Below, piece after piece: positions 1 to 6,072 of a DNA stretch of 6,118 nucleotides (positions are counted from its first letter, which is position 1; every line of letters starts with the position of its first letter). Made by a program: the position numbers and the translations under genes. The stretch is from Candidatus Apopatosoma intestinale. GTDB lineage: Bacteria > Bacillota > Clostridia > Oscillospirales > CAG-272. Location of the stretch: NCBI GenBank assembly GCA_003524145.1, contig DODZ01000040.1, forward strand, positions 3,078 through 9,195, in the 5' to 3' direction. Under the pieces are notes generated by a model, which was given only the letters and a program-made list of their open reading frames with translations, had not been told where the DNA came from and made no database searches.

Positions 1-91
1 GCTATGGCGAACCTCGCGGTTGAGCTTTGGGTGCGGGACTGGGTGCGAACATAGCGAGATAGAGGTTTGCTTCGGCAATACACTCATAGTA

Positions 92-143
92 ACACCTCAT
101 CCGTCGCGGCAAACCGCGCCACCTTCTCCCACTGGAGAAGGCT
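92..143 (+). repeat. Palindromic intergenic repeat, short form
   Basis: The unit reads acacctcatccgt, then a 5-bp hairpin (cgcgg 105-109 with ccgcg 114-118), then an 8-bp perfect hairpin (ccttctcc 122-129, loop cact, ggagaagg 134-141), ending in gct. A related longer copy lies in inverted orientation at 255-356. Repeats of this general look are familiar in intergenic DNA of gut Clostridia. That comparison is from memory of the style and is not a database match. A function as an RNA element or as a small non-autonomous mobile repeat is possible, and nothing here decides between them. Confidence 0.75.
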
Positions 144-254
144 TATCAGTACATTCAGCATAGGTAGCACTTTTACTTTGTATTGCATCATCCGATAAAA
201 ATTAGATTATGTACATAGTGCACGCTTTTGCTCTAAAAAATTCACCATTTTGCT

Positions 255-356
255 AGCCTTCTCCAGTGGGGAATTGACCGATTTGCGGAGCAAACGCGGT
301 CGGCGTCGCCGAGACTGGGGCAGAAGGTGGCAGCCGCAGGCTGACGGATGAGGTGT
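255..356 (-). repeat. Palindromic intergenic repeat, long form with inserted hairpin arm
   Basis: Read on the minus strand, this copy shares with the 92-143 copy the outer acacctcatccgt, the middle ccacctt and the end cccactggagaaggct. It carries roughly 50 extra bases between the two halves of the main stem. The main stem is kept: ccttct (257-262) with agaagg (322-327), and ccagt (263-267) with actgg (314-318). The insert has its own nested stem, gaccg (276-280) with cggtc (297-301) and tttgc (282-286) with gcaaa (290-294). The second small hairpin is cagcc (331-335) with ggctg (339-343). Its sequence differs from that of the short copy but it still pairs. The insert also holds ggcgtcgccgagac (302-315), which recurs inverted at 6093-6106. 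Confidence 0.75.
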
Positions 357-400
357 AAATACTGCTTATCTCTTTATCCCGTCAGCGCAGGTACTGGAGT

Positions 401-430
401 CACGCCCGCCCACCTTATTATGCGGGCGTG
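401..430. repeat. Hairpin with 9-bp perfect stem
   Basis: The sequence cacgcccgc (401-409) pairs exactly with gcgggcgtg (422-430) across a 12-nt loop. No run of T follows on the plus strand. On the minus strand the bases after the stem are actccagtacc, so it is not an intrinsic terminator in either direction. It is probably another member of the palindromic repeats that fill this region, and its role is unknown. Confidence 0.55.
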
Positions 431-603
431 CAGACAATGCGTGCACGAATCTGCTCGGCTATTTCGTGTGATATGTTCGCACGCGTGGTAGTATAAGATT
501 GCGGAGAGCGGCAAAACCGCCGACTTTAGCTTTGTCCTTTGCTGCACGCACTCGTCACGCACTACTTCCTGCGACTAACTCGTGCACGCCGCCAGTGGTT
601 TGG

Positions 604-714
604 AAGGAGGACGGCGTGAGTCCTCCTTGCTGACTTTTGGTATACTCCGTCTCGGCAACGCCGTTCAGAGGTGGCTTCGCCACCCTGAACCCTCCTCTTG
701 GTCATACAAAAGTA
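604..714. repeat. Multi-hairpin intergenic element
   Basis: Several stems lie end to end. The stem aaggaggac (604-612) pairs with gtcctcctt (620-628). A 12-bp stem with a single bulged A follows: gttcag (663-668) plus ggtggc (670-675), loop ttc, gccacc (679-684) plus ctgaac (685-690). Outer segments acttttg (633-639) and caaaagt (707-713) can also pair and enclose the second hairpin. Position 649-662 carries gtctcggcaacgcc, which is one mismatch from the 14-nt core found in the 255-356 repeat and at 6093-6106. This suggests one repeat family. A leftover terminator of an upstream gene is an alternative, but no strong T-run follows any stem. Confidence 0.55.
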
Positions 715-771
715 CGATAAAGGAGAAAGTTACTTAAAATAAAAAATAAAAAACAAATCCTCCTATATCGC

Positions 772-799
772 CTGACAGCGGAAAATTTTATGCCATAAT
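772..799 (+). promoter_or_regulatory. Weaker candidate promoter (CTGACA / CATAAT)
   Basis: A -35-like CTGACA (772-777) and a -10-like CATAAT (794-799) are separated by 16 nt, each one base from the sigma-70/sigma-A consensus. An A/T-rich stretch (735-765) lies just upstream and could act as an UP element. In an AT-rich region such matches arise easily, so this is a secondary candidate behind the promoter at 838-866. Confidence 0.3.
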
Positions 800-837
800 A
801 GACAAAATATCATTCAAAAAATCTGCTAATAGTAATA

Positions 838-866
838 TTGACATCGTAAAATAATAATGATAAAAT
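838..866 (+). promoter_or_regulatory. Probable sigma-A promoter of the operon
   Basis: A perfect -35 hexamer TTGACA (838-843) is followed after exactly 17 nt by TAAAAT (861-866), one base from TATAAT. Transcription would start near 872-875, giving a leader of about 40 nt before the ATG at 916. The leader contains a small hairpin (tctgc 882-886 with gcaga 892-896) ahead of the ribosome binding site. This is the only strong promoter seen upstream of the four-gene unit, and no comparable one was noticed between the genes. Confidence 0.75.
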
Positions 867-915
867 TATATCATGAAAAAGTCTGCTGTGTGCAGATACG
901 TTTCGGAGGAAAAAT

Positions 916-2856
916 ATGAAAAAAACAATACGAATATTCGCCTTTATACTGGCAATTTCCATGTGCATGGGCATAGTCGCCTGCGGAAATAAACCGGAAG
1001 AGACAACCGGCACCTCTTCCGCATCGGCTACAACCTCGGAAAGCGGCGAAACCACAGGCATCACAAGCGGCACCGACGGTACAACAGCCACAACCGATGC
1101 GACAAGCAGCGGCACGGTAGATCCTCCGGCTCCCACGCCGATATATAACAAGCTCCTTGCCGAAAAGCACGGCGAATATCTGACAGTCAAATACAATCCC
1201 GCCTACTGCGAGCTTTCCGTTTCCACGAAAGAGGGTATCGGCGACTCGTATAAAGCGACAGTCACCGTCAAAATGAAGGACGGATATAAATTCAAAGGCT
1301 TCTCATTCGACAGCGGCATTGCCAACGGTAAAGAAGTCGCTTCCATGAAAACCGAATACACCTTTGATGTCGAAAAAGAATGCACACTTTTTGTCAACTG
1401 TGCAATGACATATGCTTATCATCTGAACGGCGGCGCTCATGTCAGCGGTAAGGATACCGTTGAATATGATGCCGATGTAACCTACTACAAGAACCCCAAT
1501 TCGCTCCCCGAGCGCGGCTATTTCAAGCGCGACGGATATGTTCTTGTCGAATATAACACAAAAGCGGACGGCACGGGCGAGGGCACAAGCCTCGGCTCAA
1601 GACCTTATGTTGGCGACAGAGCGAAAATCGACCTTTACTGCATATGGGCAAAAGAAGCGCCCGCCTCGGATTTTGAATATGAAAAAACAGGCAAGGCGGT
1701 AAAAATCACAGGTTACAAAGGCAGCGAAGAAGGAGTTCTTGCCATTCCTGCGGAAATAGACGGAAGCTCCGTCATATCCATCGGCAAGCGCGCGCTCGCC
1801 GGCACAAAGGCAGAGACAATAGTTCTCCCTTCAAGCGTAATGGAACTCTGCGAAGAGGCTTTTGCCGATTCCGAAATGTCCACTCTCGTGATAACAGACG
1901 CGATAGTAAAATTCACGGGCGAAACAACCGGCGGCTGGGGAATGAGCGCCGCAAATACGGTAATCGACGGCTGCGAAAACCTCGCAAATCTGCGTATCAA
2001 TGCCGTTCTCTACCCGCTCTATGTGACATATATCGAATCCAACATGAAATATGACTATATGCTCTGGGCGAAAGACAGAAAAAAGATAGTCTATGTGGCA
2101 GGCTCGAGCGGTCAGTTCGGCTTTGTCGCAGAGGATATGGAAAAAGCACTCGACGATGAATATGTCGTAGTCAACTACGGCACAAACGCCAATATCAGCG
2201 GTGCTTTCTGGATGGAATATCTCTCGAAGCTCATGGGAGAGGACGATATCCTTCTCTGGGCGCCCGAGGACGGACAGTATCTTTTCGGAAATAACCGCCT
2301 CAACAACAGACTCTGGCGCTCCATTGAATGTAATTATGATATTTTCAGATATGTCGATATCAGAAATTATACCAATGTTTTCGGCTCGTTTGAGAGTCAG
2401 CAGAAGGATAAGGCAAGAAACAGCACCGTTCGCGAATATGACCGCTTCAATGATGCGATAAACAACAACGGCGACCTTTTCAATAAAAGAGATGCGGGTC
2501 CCGTAAAGGGCGGCTTTACCTTTAACCAGTTCCCGAGCGAGGAATGCATTGCCTTTATGAATACGCAATTTGACAAAATGGCGGAAAACGGCGTGAAGGT
2601 TTATATCTCGTTTGCACCCATGTCAAAAAGCGTGCTCTACGATATAGCTAAAAAGACGCAGGCTGATCTTGATGAATACTCCGGCAATGTCGCAAAGAAC
2701 TATCACGGGACAGTAATCTCCGATATAGCCGACCATGCCATAGACAGCGGGTATTTTGCCGATTCCGAATGGCATATGACAGATGCCGGCGCACATCTGA
2801 GAACGGAAATCCTCATCCGTGAGCTGAAGGCTCAGCTTGAAAAAGAAGCAAAATAA
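916..2856 (+). CDS. Surface lipoprotein with InlB/Flg_new-like repeat, BspA-type LRR and C-terminal SGNH (AlgJ/AlgX-like) domain
   Basis: The 646-aa protein starts at ATG 916, preceded at a 5-nt gap by CGGAGGA (904-910). Residues 1-22 are a lipoprotein signal peptide ending in I-V-A and the lipobox Cys23. A Thr/Ser/Gly-rich stalk follows to about residue 75. Residues 88-163 look like a divergent InlB B-repeat, and 164-247 match the Flg_new (Listeria-Bacteroides repeat) pattern with YHLNGG, NTKADGTGEG and LYCIWA. Residues 253-361 resemble LRR_5/BspA leucine-rich repeats (IPAEIDG, IGKRALAG, IVLPSSV, CEEAFADS). From about 385 to the end is an SGNH fold: GSSGQFG (396-402, probable nucleophile Ser398), N-Y-G (420-422), APEDGQ (449-454), VYISFAPM (562-569) and D-x3-H (Asp616, His620). 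The gene after next encodes an MBOAT acyltransferase, so the inferred role is acyl transfer to, or esterase action on, a surface glycan outside the membrane. The LRR and InlB parts may bind glycan, wall or host surfaces. The catalytic role is inferred; the domain order is read directly. Confidence 0.85.
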   Translation: MKKTIRIFAFILAISMCMGIVACGNKPEETTGTSSASATTSESGETTGITSGTDGTTATTDATSSGTVDPPAPTPIYNKLLAEKHGEYLTVKYNPAYCELSVSTKEGIGDSYKATVTVKMKDGYKFKGFSFDSGIANGKEVASMKTEYTFDVEKECTLFVNCAMTYAYHLNGGAHVSGKDTVEYDADVTYYKNPNSLPERGYFKRDGYVLVEYNTKADGTGEGTSLGSRPYVGDRAKIDLYCIWAKEAPASDFEYEKTGKAVKITGYKGSEEGVLAIPAEIDGSSVISIGKRALAGTKAETIVLPSSVMELCEEAFADSEMSTLVITDAIVKFTGETTGGWGMSAANTVIDGCENLANLRINAVLYPLYVTYIESNMKYDYMLWAKDRKKIVYVAGSSGQFGFVAEDMEKALDDEYVVVNYGTNANISGAFWMEYLSKLMGEDDILLWAPEDGQYLFGNNRLNNRLWRSIECNYDIFRYVDIRNYTNVFGSFESQQKDKARNSTVREYDRFNDAINNNGDLFNKRDAGPVKGGFTFNQFPSEECIAFMNTQFDKMAENGVKVYISFAPMSKSVLYDIAKKTQADLDEYSGNVAKNYHGTVISDIADHAIDSGYFADSEWHMTDAGAHLRTEILIRELKAQLEKEAK

Positions 2857-2868
2857 GAGGTACAATAT

Positions 2869-3123
2869 ATGTTTCCGGATAGACTCACATTATTTTCTCA
2901 TCCGGCGATACTGATTATGCTCGCCGTGATGACAGCGATGTTTATACTCGAGTTTGTTTTCAGGAAAAGGTTTTTCATCATAGTAAACGCCGCTTTTGCG
3001 GCGTTTACCGTAATACTGGGACTTTATCTTGAAATCTCACTCTCCGAGGTGCTGATACTCGTGCTTATCGCACTTATTCTGCGCCTTATTCTGACACTGC
3101 GGAGGGCAAAGCATGACATTTAA
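2869..3123 (+). CDS. Small membrane protein with three predicted helices, unknown family
   Basis: The 84-aa product begins at ATG 2869, 12 nt after the previous stop, with AGAGG (2856-2860) as ribosome binding site 8 nt upstream. Its 3' end overlaps the MBOAT gene by 11 nt. Three hydrophobic stretches are visible, at about residues 11-31, 35-54 and 57-77, with basic patches R32-K33-R34 and a basic tail R-R-A-K. I do not recognise the family. Small membrane proteins beside MBOAT genes are known (DltX in dlt operons), but DltX is shorter with a single helix, so this is an analogy of position only. A partner or assembly subunit of the MBOAT protein is a reasonable guess. The coding sequence contains a perfect 11-bp hairpin at 2983-3008. 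The gene is real by its position, start signal and even membrane pattern; its function is unknown. Confidence 0.8.
   Translation: MFPDRLTLFSHPAILIMLAVMTAMFILEFVFRKRFFIIVNAAFAAFTVILGLYLEISLSEVLILVLIALILRLILTLRRAKHDI
2983..3008 (+). other. Perfect 11-bp hairpin with TTTT loop inside the small membrane-protein gene
   Basis: The arm gtaaacgccgc (2983-2993) is followed by a tttt loop and the exact reverse complement gcggcgtttac (2998-3008). It lies within the codons for V-N-A-A-F-A-A-F-T. No T-run follows (the next bases are cgtaatactggg), so it is not an intrinsic terminator. It could mark mRNA processing, protect the upstream message or slow ribosomes between membrane helices. It may also be a by-product of the mirrored Ala-Ala-Phe-Ala-Ala coding. 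Confidence 0.6.
3101..3106 (+). promoter_or_regulatory. Strong ribosome binding site for the MBOAT gene, inside the preceding gene
   Basis: GGAGGG lies 6 nt before ATG 3113 and within the last codons of the small membrane-protein gene, whose stop is at 3121-3123. The binding site inside the upstream gene and the 11-nt overlap point to translational coupling of the two membrane proteins. Confidence 0.75.
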
Positions 3124-4567
3124 TTCATTTGAATTTCTTATATTTTTCCCGATATTTCTGCTCTGCTATTTCCTGCTCCCGAAGAAGCTGAAAATGCCCG
3201 CCATGCTTGCCATGAGCTACTGGTTCTATGCCGCATGGAATTTTCGCCTGCTTGCGCTGATAATTTTTACCACGGCGGTCTCGTATTTCTGCGCACTGGC
3301 AATGGAAAAAACAGACAAAAAGTCATTGCGCAGGCTATACATAACGCTGACCCTTATCGTCTGTCTCGGCACGCTTTTCTTCTTTAAATATTATAATTTC
3401 ATGGCAGGCACCGTTTCGGGCATTATGAGCGCGATAAACGGCAAATCATATGATTTCTCGCTGAATCTGATACTTCCCGTCGGAATTTCGTTCTACACCT
3501 TCCAGACACTCTCATATGCGATAGATGTATATCGCGGCGATATAAAAGCGGAGCGTAATTTCTTCTGGTATGCGCTTTTCGTCAGCTTTTTCCCGCAGCT
3601 TGTGGCAGGCCCTATCGAGCGGCCGGAAAACCTCTTGCCTCAGCTGAAAAATTTCAACAGATTAAATGCCGAAAATGCCTTTCTCGGTATGCAGAAAATG
3701 GCTGTCGGCTTCTTCAAGAAGATAGCTGTCGCCGATATTCTGGCGGGTTATGTCAACTCGGTTTATAACAATATCGGAAAAGCCACGGCGATAGGCATAA
3801 TCATAGCGACGGTGCTTTTCGCTGTTCAGATATACTGTGATTTCTCGGGATATACCGATATCGCCATAGGCTGTGCGCGGATAATGGGTATCCGCCTTAT
3901 GCAGAATTTCGATCGCCCGTATTCGGCGCGCTCGATAAAGGAATTCTGGGACAGATGGCATATCAGCCTGTCTACATGGTTCCGCGATTATCTCTACATA
4001 CCGCTGGGCGGCAACAGATGCTCACGCGCAAGGTATTATCTGAATCTTTTCATCGTATTTCTCGTGAGCGGCTTATGGCACGGTGCAAACTGGACCTTTG
4101 TAATCTGGGGTGCGCTCCACGGATTTTTCCGCATATTCGGCTCGGCTACAAAAAAGTGGCGCATGGCGCTTTATACGAAAATGGGCATAAAGAATGATTC
4201 GCGCATCTTCGCCGCCATGCAGAGGTTTACCACATTCTTTTTTGTCTGCCTTGCGTGGATTTTCTTCCGTGCAAACAGCATTGCCGATGTCGGCTTGGCA
4301 TTCGGCAAGCTCTTCTCCCCCTCGGCATATTCCTTTGCCGATACCGTTTCCGGCATGGGGCTTACCGCGGCAGGCGCACTCTATTGCGCCCTTGCGATAG
4401 CTGTGCTTATTCTCATGGACAGAGTGATGAGCATGCCGGTTCTCGAAAGCGATGGCGGCACGGCGAAGAAAACAACCGTGCTTTATACCGTCTGGACAGT
4501 TATCGCCGCATGGGTGCTGATACTTTCCGTCGGCGGTGCCAGCACATTCATTTATTTCCAGTTCTGA
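3113..4567 (+). CDS. MBOAT family membrane-bound O-acyltransferase (AlgI/DltB/PatA-like)
   Basis: The 484-aa polytopic membrane protein has the usual length and start (MTFNSFEFLIFFPIFLL) of bacterial MBOAT proteins. Motifs seen in order are FFKYYNF, PVGISFYTFQ (122-131), FFPQLVAGPIERP (159-171), YCDFSGYTDIAIG, NFDRPYS, FWDRWHISLSTW (His283 in the DRWH motif), YIPLGGNR and SGLWHGANW (His323, the probable catalytic His). Ten or more hydrophobic segments are visible. Family knowledge: such proteins take an acyl group, commonly acetyl, from a cytoplasmic donor and pass it across the membrane to an SGNH-type partner that modifies an exported polymer (alginate, peptidoglycan, teichoic acid, cellulose). 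Inference: here the partners are the SGNH proteins encoded on either side. The acceptor polymer and the acyl group cannot be read from the sequence. With no dltA or dltC nearby, D-alanylation is less likely than O-acetylation. No frame break or missing motif is seen. Confidence 0.93.
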   Translation: MTFNSFEFLIFFPIFLLCYFLLPKKLKMPAMLAMSYWFYAAWNFRLLALIIFTTAVSYFCALAMEKTDKKSLRRLYITLTLIVCLGTLFFFKYYNFMAGTVSGIMSAINGKSYDFSLNLILPVGISFYTFQTLSYAIDVYRGDIKAERNFFWYALFVSFFPQLVAGPIERPENLLPQLKNFNRLNAENAFLGMQKMAVGFFKKIAVADILAGYVNSVYNNIGKATAIGIIIATVLFAVQIYCDFSGYTDIAIGCARIMGIRLMQNFDRPYSARSIKEFWDRWHISLSTWFRDYLYIPLGGNRCSRARYYLNLFIVFLVSGLWHGANWTFVIWGALHGFFRIFGSATKKWRMALYTKMGIKNDSRIFAAMQRFTTFFFVCLAWIFFRANSIADVGLAFGKLFSPSAYSFADTVSGMGLTAAGALYCALAIAVLILMDRVMSMPVLESDGGTAKKTTVLYTVWTVIAAWVLILSVGGASTFIYFQF

Positions 4568-4572
4568 GGGGG
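4566..4572 (+). promoter_or_regulatory. Ribosome binding site that fixes the start of the last gene at 4581
   Basis: GAGGGGG overlaps the MBOAT stop codon (TGA 4565-4567) and lies 8 nt before ATG 4581. The frame is open further upstream to an ATG at 4536, but that start would add 15 mostly polar residues (MPAHSFISSSEGVRY) ahead of a typical MKKS signal sequence and lies inside the MBOAT gene. The start at 4581 is therefore preferred. Confidence 0.85.
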
Positions 4573-4580
4573 TGCGATAT

Positions 4581-6011
4581 ATGAAAAAATCAGTTATCAG
4601 ATTCATCTGCATATTGCTCCTGCTTCTGCTTCCGCTCTCATGCGCCGCTTCCGTCGGCTTTCTGATAAAACCGCAGTTTTCGAAGCTTTTCACAGCGGAG
4701 CTGTATGATAAGGTGGAAAGACTGGACAGCATAAAGGAGCCGAAAATCGTCATCGTCAGCGGCAGCAGTGCCGCCTTCGGACTGAACAGCAAGCTGCTTG
4801 AAGATACACTCGGCATGCCTGTGGTCAATTTCGGGCTTTATGCCTCGATCGGCACAAAGGCGATGATGGATCTTTCACGCAAATCAATACGGAAAGGTGA
4901 TATCATAGTTCTCGCGCCCGAGATGGACAGTCAGCTTCTCTCGCTCTATTTCGGCGCTGATTCGCTCTGGCAGGCGTGTGACGGGCATTTCGGATTGCTC
5001 ACGCGTCTCTCGCGCGATGATGCTCCGGCCATGCTCGGAGCATACTGGAAATTTGCCGCGTCGAAATTCCGCTACAGCAGAGGCACACCGCTCGAACCGA
5101 CGGGTGTATATGCAAAGAGCGCCTTCAACGAATACGGCGATATCGATTATCCCGACCGGAAATACAATGTCATGGCGCAGGGCTATGACCCCGCACATAT
5201 CATAGACTTCTCGCCGGATATCGTTTCGCAGGATTTCATCGATTATGTAAACGAATATATCGAATATGCGAAAAAGCGCGGTGCGACAGTGTATTTCGGT
5301 TTCGCCCCGATGAACATGAGTGCGCTCCGCGAGGGCACTGAGATAGAGGATATCGAGGCTTTTGAAGCTTTCCTCGCGGAAAAGCTCAAAGCACCGCTAC
5401 TCGGCAGTGCAAACGGATATATATATAATGAAGCATATTTTTACGACAGCAACTTTCATATGAACGAAGCTGGCGTTATTCTGCATACACGCAGGCTCGC
5501 GCTCGACCTTGCCGATGTGCTTGGCGGTATCAAGGTTGATATTGCAAAGCCGGATAAGCCGATAAAGCCCGATAAGCCTGACGATCCCATGAAATATGAC
5601 GAAAACGAAAAATATTTCGTTTTTGAAGAGAGAGCAGGCAGTACATACATAACAGGCGTGAGCGACGAGGGTAAAAAGCTCAGCTCTCTGCGAACACCGA
5701 CCGCATATAACGGCAAGCGCGGCATAATTATCGGTGCCGGTGCCTTTGCGGATTGCGGCGAGCTCACAGAGCTTTTTGTCACGGATAATGTCTCGTATAT
5801 TTCGGATGGTGCCTTTGTCGGCGCAGGAAAGCTCATGAAAATTCACATTCTCGCGGAAAATCCCGATTCCACAACAGTAAACGGAATGGGAAGCGAGCTC
5901 ACGGCAGGACTTCCCGCAGGCGCACGATTCTATGTTCCGAGCGCATCTCTGGGAAGCTATGTCGGAAACTACTTCTGGAGCACCTTTGCAGACAGGATAG
6001 TGGGAGAATAA
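4581..6011 (+). CDS. Membrane-anchored SGNH (AlgJ/AlgX/DltD-like) protein with C-terminal LRR domain
   Basis: The 476-aa protein starts at ATG 4581. Residues 1-30 form a basic start plus a long hydrophobic stretch (about 8-30), probably a signal anchor that places the rest outside the cell. Cys21 is preceded by P-L-S, a poor lipobox, so lipidation is doubtful. The SGNH domain covers about residues 50-315: VSGSSAAFG (nucleophile Ser63 in GSS 61-63), N-F-G (83-85), APEMDSQ (112-118), VYFGFAPM (237-244) and FYDSNFHMNEAG with Asp289 and His293. A charged Lys/Pro/Asp linker (about 323-336) leads to an LRR_5/BspA-like domain (about 345-476), ending in a typical cap, ARFYVPSASLGSY...WSTFADRIV. The motifs match those of the first gene's SGNH domain, so the two are probably diverged relatives with the LRR on opposite sides. 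The likely role is extracytoplasmic acyl transfer (or de-acylation) on an exported glycan, receiving acyl groups from the MBOAT protein. The gene is the last in the operon, before a strong terminator. Confidence 0.87.
   Translation: MKKSVIRFICILLLLLLPLSCAASVGFLIKPQFSKLFTAELYDKVERLDSIKEPKIVIVSGSSAAFGLNSKLLEDTLGMPVVNFGLYASIGTKAMMDLSRKSIRKGDIIVLAPEMDSQLLSLYFGADSLWQACDGHFGLLTRLSRDDAPAMLGAYWKFAASKFRYSRGTPLEPTGVYAKSAFNEYGDIDYPDRKYNVMAQGYDPAHIIDFSPDIVSQDFIDYVNEYIEYAKKRGATVYFGFAPMNMSALREGTEIEDIEAFEAFLAEKLKAPLLGSANGYIYNEAYFYDSNFHMNEAGVILHTRRLALDLADVLGGIKVDIAKPDKPIKPDKPDDPMKYDENEKYFVFEERAGSTYITGVSDEGKKLSSLRTPTAYNGKRGIIIGAGAFADCGELTELFVTDNVSYISDGAFVGAGKLMKIHILAENPDSTTVNGMGSELTAGLPAGARFYVPSASLGSYVGNYFWSTFADRIVGE
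5547..5588 (+). repeat. Short Lys-Pro-Asp repeat linker in the last gene
   Basis: The codons for residues 323-336 give KPDKPIKPDKPDDP, two near-identical K-P-D-K-P units. Such charged, proline-rich stretches usually act as stiff or extended spacers between extracytoplasmic domains, here between the SGNH and LRR domains. The DNA shows a matching short repeat (aagccggataagcc, aagcccgataagcc). Confidence 0.7.
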
Positions 6012-6026
6012 AACAGGTATTATAGC

Positions 6027-6067
6027 GCAAGTCGGCAACCTATGGTTGCCGACTTGCTTTGTTTTTT
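6027..6067 (+). terminator. Intrinsic terminator of the operon
   Basis: A perfect 14-bp stem, gcaagtcggcaacc (6027-6040) with ggttgccgacttgc (6044-6057), has a 3-nt loop (tat) and is followed by tttgtttttt (6058-6067). It begins 15 nt after the last stop codon. No T-run follows the stem on the minus strand, so it works in the plus direction only. Confidence 0.95.
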
Positions 6068-6072
6068 GAGCG

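Larger units (their letters stand above)
1..915. other. Gene-free upstream region with palindromic repeats and promoter zone
   Basis: I find no supportable gene in the first 915 bases. Positions 1-91 show nothing I can name. Positions 92-356 hold two related GC-rich palindromic repeats in inverted orientation around an AT-rich core (144-254). Positions 357-603 contain one clear 9-bp-stem hairpin and otherwise unassigned sequence with no plausible reading frame. Positions 604-714 form several consecutive hairpins. From about 716 the composition turns sharply AT-rich, and this part carries the promoter candidates for the operon starting at 916. A 62-codon minus-strand frame (374-562) has a GTG start, a poor ribosome binding site and no recognisable protein, and it runs through the hairpin at 401-430, so I treat the region as non-coding. 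Confidence 0.75.

Noticed and set aside
92..356. CRISPR-like array
   Set aside because: There are only two related units, in inverted orientation, with unequal lengths and no regular spacers, so it is not an array.
374..562. Minus-strand 62-codon open frame in the upstream region
   Set aside because: It begins at a GTG with a poor ribosome binding site, runs through the perfect hairpin at 401-430, resembles no protein I know and sits in repeat-rich DNA.
1831..2568. Long minus-strand open frame (245 codons) opposite the first gene
   Set aside because: It is antisense to a well-supported gene with clear domains, has no credible start signal and shows no recognisable protein; codon bias of the real gene explains it.
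3113..4567. A dlt (D-alanylation) operon reading of the MBOAT gene
   Set aside because: There is no DltA ligase or DltC carrier protein in the window, and both SGNH partners carry LRR fusions unlike DltD. General O-acylation fits better.
4536..4580. Upstream ATG extending the last gene by 15 residues
   Set aside because: The extension is polar, lies inside the MBOAT gene and would precede a normal MKKS signal anchor. GAGGGGG is correctly placed for ATG 4581 instead.
4073..4828. Minus-strand open frame (251 codons) across the MBOAT/SGNH gene junction
   Set aside because: It is antisense to two strongly supported genes, is rich in Cys, His and Arg as is typical of shadow frames, and has no family resemblance.
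5020..5043. Hairpin atgctccg / cggagcat inside the last gene
   Set aside because: It has only 8 bp with an 8-nt loop in GC-rich coding sequence and no T-run, so chance is a sufficient explanation.
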